Below are positions 61,291 through 64,000 of a DNA stretch of 64,000 nucleotides, piece after piece. This stretch comes from Ephydatia muelleri (taxonomy: Eukaryota > Porifera > Demospongiae > Spongillida > Spongillidae), in the NCBI GenBank assembly GCA_013339895.1, contig JABACO010000008.1, forward strand, positions 7,829,528 to 7,893,527. The letters run 5' to 3'. Within the stretch, counting starts at the first letter, position 1. The number at the start of each line of letters is the position of its first letter. The notes below the pieces were generated by a model. That model was not told the DNA's origin. It made no database searches and was given only the letters and a program-made list of their open reading frames with translations. Both the position numbers and the translations under genes were made by a program.

Positions 61291-63083
61291 TTCTGGCTTC
61301 GACAATGTGTAAAGTGATAAACCTTATGCATTTGTCTCAAGTAAGGAACAATTCTTTCGACAATTTTTCAAACTTTGACTAGTTTGTTGTTACACTGAGC
61401 AAAGCAATGTGTGTAATTAACCTAACCACAAAATTATTGCCGTCGCCTATTTGTTTAAAACAAAAAGTAAAAATAATAATGATGGCAAAGAGTTAAGAGT
61501 GGTTCAGCAACATGTGTAATGAAGGAAACACTTTTTAAATTTTTTTGACATGCAAGATGTAAAGGCAAGGCCATCGGTACTTCATTAGATTTAACTAAGT
61601 TGACTGTAGCATGCTAGTTAGTTGTTGCATAAGCATAGCAAAATGTTAAATTAGCTATTGGCTAAACTTCATGTTTAATGTCTCCCCATGTATATTTCGT
61701 TGTTAATATTGTAATTTTGATTTTCATGTACGTCTGTTTGACCCATCGGCTAGGTTTTATAGCCTTTGTTCTAGAATGACTTGAAAATAAAAACAACAAA
61801 GCATGGTAGTAAGTTTGTCAATAAGAAATTGTTCTTGTGACTTCATAGCAAATGTTCAACAATGTAATGACTACTGCAAAGCTCAATGCTGCACATCAGC
61901 TCAACGCTGCACATCTCTCTGCAACATGTCTCAATGCTGCAACCAGAGCTGTCTTCAACTACAGTGCAATGTGTTGTCCACAGTGCCTAGCTCAACTACC
62001 AGCTTATCTACCAGCACACATATTAACCCACCTCCCAGCTGGCCTATCAGCTCACGTCCCAGCATACCTACCACCAACTTCCTTCCCAACATGCCTATCA
62101 GCTCATCCACCAGCTCATTTTCCAGTGCACCTACCAGCTATCAAAACACTTGTATGTGAGGTATTTTAGCTACAGATTTTGCAATGCATTCATTGGCACA
62201 TGTATGAAACTGATCCCATTCATCAATCATCTGCACCTGGCTTCCAACTTATAATTAAAATGCTATTCTGTTAATATTACATTTGAAGGGTAGTAGCCTT
62301 TTGCAATTTTGAATCACATCTACTGAGCACTATTTTGTCTCCTAATCCAGTAATTATTGCCAGTGTCATTGTCATCATCGCTATTGCTGTGGCTTCAATT
62401 GCTGCAATTGTTATCAGCATACTGGTACGTAAAGGCATACTACGAAGGAAAAGGAGGACACTAACACAGCCTACATGTATCACAGATGGTCTGGGTGAGT
62501 GATAATGCTAGTGGCTGAATCCATGCACAGTCTCCTCTAGAATGCATGAACGTATTGAATGTATTGAATATTCTACTTTTAGTAATGTATCAGATGCAAA
62601 TACTAATTCTTCTGAGTGCTTTAAATCCTGTCTTGACCATCTTGCAGTACTTTCATCCCAACCATTGTCAGAGTTGATCAGACAAGGTGTAAAGGATTTG
62701 GAAGGTCAGTACGTCTTACCCCTTCAAATATGTTCCCCCAAATGTGCAGTGGTGATATGATTACCTGGACAAGATTGTTTATCCAATTAACAATCTGATA
62801 GTCACCTTGTGCCCCTCCTCCAGGTAAACCCACATTGCAGGAATTATTATCCTTCTCAGATAGGAAAGTGAACATTGCTGAACAGATTGGGGCTAATTAT
62901 TTGAAGTTTGGAATATTTCTGCTGGAAGACAGTAATGGAGCCATCGTGACAGCACTAGAGAATGAACATTTAAAGAATGCTGAACGGATAAATGTAACCA
63001 TACTCCTAAGATGGTTTAATGGAAAGGGTGTAAAGCCAGTGACTTGGTCATCTCTAGTAACTGTATTACGCAATATTGAATGA
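61198..63083 (+). CDS. Cys-rich single-pass receptor with Death-like domain, locus D
   Basis: Exons: 61198-about 61290 (damaged signal exon), 61849-62151 (Cys-rich plus Ser/Pro stalk), 62351-62494 (transmembrane), 62531-62704 (linker), 62824-63083 (Death-like, stop TGA). Phases are 1 throughout. The extracellular and transmembrane exons are paralogous to loci A and B. The intracellular part is not a kinase: LSELIRQGVKDLEG|KPTLQELL leads into a Death-superfamily domain with IGANYLKFGIFLLED, NAERINVTILLRWFNGKG and VKPVTWSSLVTVLRNIE. Death-type domains are homotypic adaptors in apoptosis and immune signalling. The join uses a 36-nt intron, so the fusion needs transcript proof. Exon 1 has a frameshift and no donor, so the start of translation is unclear. 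AATAAA follows at 63095. Confidence 0.62.
61849..62151 (+). CDS. Locus D Cys-rich/stalk exon
   Basis: 101 codons, phase 1-1. ANVQQCNDYCKAQCCTSAQR, CTSLCNMSQCCNQSCLQLQC, then a stalk with STTSLSTSTHINPPPSWPIS. Cys pairs resemble A and B but there are no long tandem units, suggesting the unexpanded or degenerated form. Confidence 0.8.
62351..62494 (+). CDS. Locus D transmembrane exon
   Basis: 48 codons, phase 1-1. ASVIVIIAIAVASIAAIVIS then ILVRKGILRRKRRTLTQPTC. Almost identical to locus B exon 3. Confidence 0.92.
62531..63083 (+). CDS. Death-superfamily domain exons of locus D
   Basis: Two exons, 62531-62704 and 62824-63083, joined in phase 1 (GAA G|GT AAA). Hydrophobic helices spaced as in Death domains: KVNIAEQIGANYLKFGIFLL, GAIVTALENEHLKNAERINV, TILLRWFNGKG, VTWSSLVTVLRNI. 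The Trp in VTW and the RWF are the usual late landmarks. If the linker exon is not fused to D it would belong to a separate small Death-domain gene starting at ATG 62542. Confidence 0.8.
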
Positions 63084-63094
63084 TCTGTGTGAAG

Positions 63095-63100
63095 AATAAA
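63095..63100 (+). terminator. Polyadenylation signal AATAAA
   Basis: Canonical AATAAA 12 bp after the locus D stop codon, followed by TG/T-rich sequence. Confidence 0.7.
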
Positions 63101-64000
63101 ACAGTATATTACTAGTGTTGTAAATGCTGTAATTTATGCTGTTCTAATTTCTGCAATTATACATGTGAACCTGTCATCTCTGTAAGCTTAAATAATGAAT
63201 GATATAGTGTGATACCTTTAATACAATGGATGTGTACCTTCTAGTGCCATGTTATTCAGGTATGGGTTCCAGTCTCTTGCAAATGTAATGAATGTTACTA
63301 GCGATTCAAGTAAGTAGTAGTCTGTAGGCATTACTAGTAATCGAACTTGCATGTTGGAGGTGTGCTGGATGGACAGGACCGCTACAACGTCTTTGTATCA
63401 GGCCCATGACAGTGTAAATTAAGAAAGCCCATGGTTTCAATGGTGCAAGTACTCAAGCCATTTTAGTGCATTTAGCAGTTTGATGCGAATATGCGTGTTA
63501 GTCGCCGTAACAACATGCGACTTACTCTGCCTTAATCAAGAGGGAGCCTCATGAGGAGAGCCCTAGCATTGGCGCGAAGCAGTTGAGGCACCATACAAGC
63601 TGGAAACCAGGACTTTGGTTGGTTGTGATGTTCACAGGGCATGATGTATATGCATGTGTGTATGTGTGTGTGCACATGTACATGTGTGTGTGTGTGCACA
63701 TGTGTGTGTGATGATTTGGTATTTGCCTACTCATGAGTGGTCGGTGTTTCATTTATGTGATTATGAAGTGATTATAGATGCTGGCATTGATTGCACATAT
63801 ATGTCTGTCAGGCACAAACAAGTGCCTGTCCAGTAGAGTTCCTGTTGTCCTTCCTCTTCCACCAAAATGGGTTGCAATTTAGAACACTACATACCTGAAA
63901 AAGCTGGTCAATTCATCGACTGCAGATATCAAGTGCTGAATGGTTTGGAGAATATCTGTTTCATGTTGCTACGGGGAAGATAACGAGTCAGGTGGACTCA
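63101..64000. other. Downstream of locus D, no supported gene
   Basis: Contains a (TG)n-rich stretch at 63651-63710 and otherwise unremarkable sequence to the window end. Confidence 0.4.

Overview
The window is animal nuclear DNA, most probably from a sponge (a demosponge such as a haplosclerid). This rests on intron-split receptor tyrosine kinase genes, Ig, fibronectin-III and Death-type domains of the style I remember from demosponge gene models, AT-rich spacers, GT-AG introns, long microsatellites and many metazoan transposon families. There is no prokaryotic gene organisation. The species call is an inference. I found no tRNA, rRNA or CRISPR array.

The backbone is a plus-strand tandem cluster of single-pass receptor genes. 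Locus A (8251-22057) has a signal-peptide exon, a Cys-rich/Ser-Thr-Pro stalk exon, a transmembrane exon, two juxtamembrane exons and six tyrosine-kinase exons, about 590 codons with every splice phase consistent. Locus B (24470-34208) is a close paralogue with the same 11 exons, but it carries an in-frame TGA and a GC splice donor near the end of its kinase. Locus C (56938 to about 60341) encodes an Ig-like domain, a fibronectin III domain, a linker and a transmembrane exon with no kinase; a damaged partial copy (C') lies at 53.2-54.3 kb. Locus D (61198-63083) repeats the signal/Cys-rich/transmembrane module of A and B but continues into a Death-like domain. The ectodomain, linker and transmembrane exons are symmetric phase 1-1, so they can be exchanged without breaking frame. 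The cluster looks like a receptor family diversifying by tandem duplication, exon shuffling and micro-repeat change in its ectodomains.

Mobile DNA fills the spaces. 0-8 kb: hAT C-terminal remnant, a 27-bp minisatellite inside a Ulp1-like protease pseudogene, the 5' end of a Ty3/Gypsy-like LTR element with huge GA and AC arrays. 9-20 kb (introns of A): a 252-bp foldback element, a Merlin-like fragment and many pieces of a LINE-like retroelement with (AAT)n tails. 25-31 kb (introns of B): more of the same LINE, a CR1/Jockey-like LINE and hAT and piggyBac miniature elements. 36-48 kb: broken hAT, piggyBac, RING-like, ZAD-like and Merlin remnants plus minisatellites. 49-52.9 kb: a minus-strand gene of an unnamed transposon-like family with an intact 324-codon first exon, the second copy of the 252-bp foldback, and a third foldback with 114-bp arms.

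Exon limits of the receptor genes were set by matching GT-AG sites, phase and paralogue alignment by eye. Boundaries of degenerate mobile elements are approximate. Family names rest on recognisable motifs, not on a database search.
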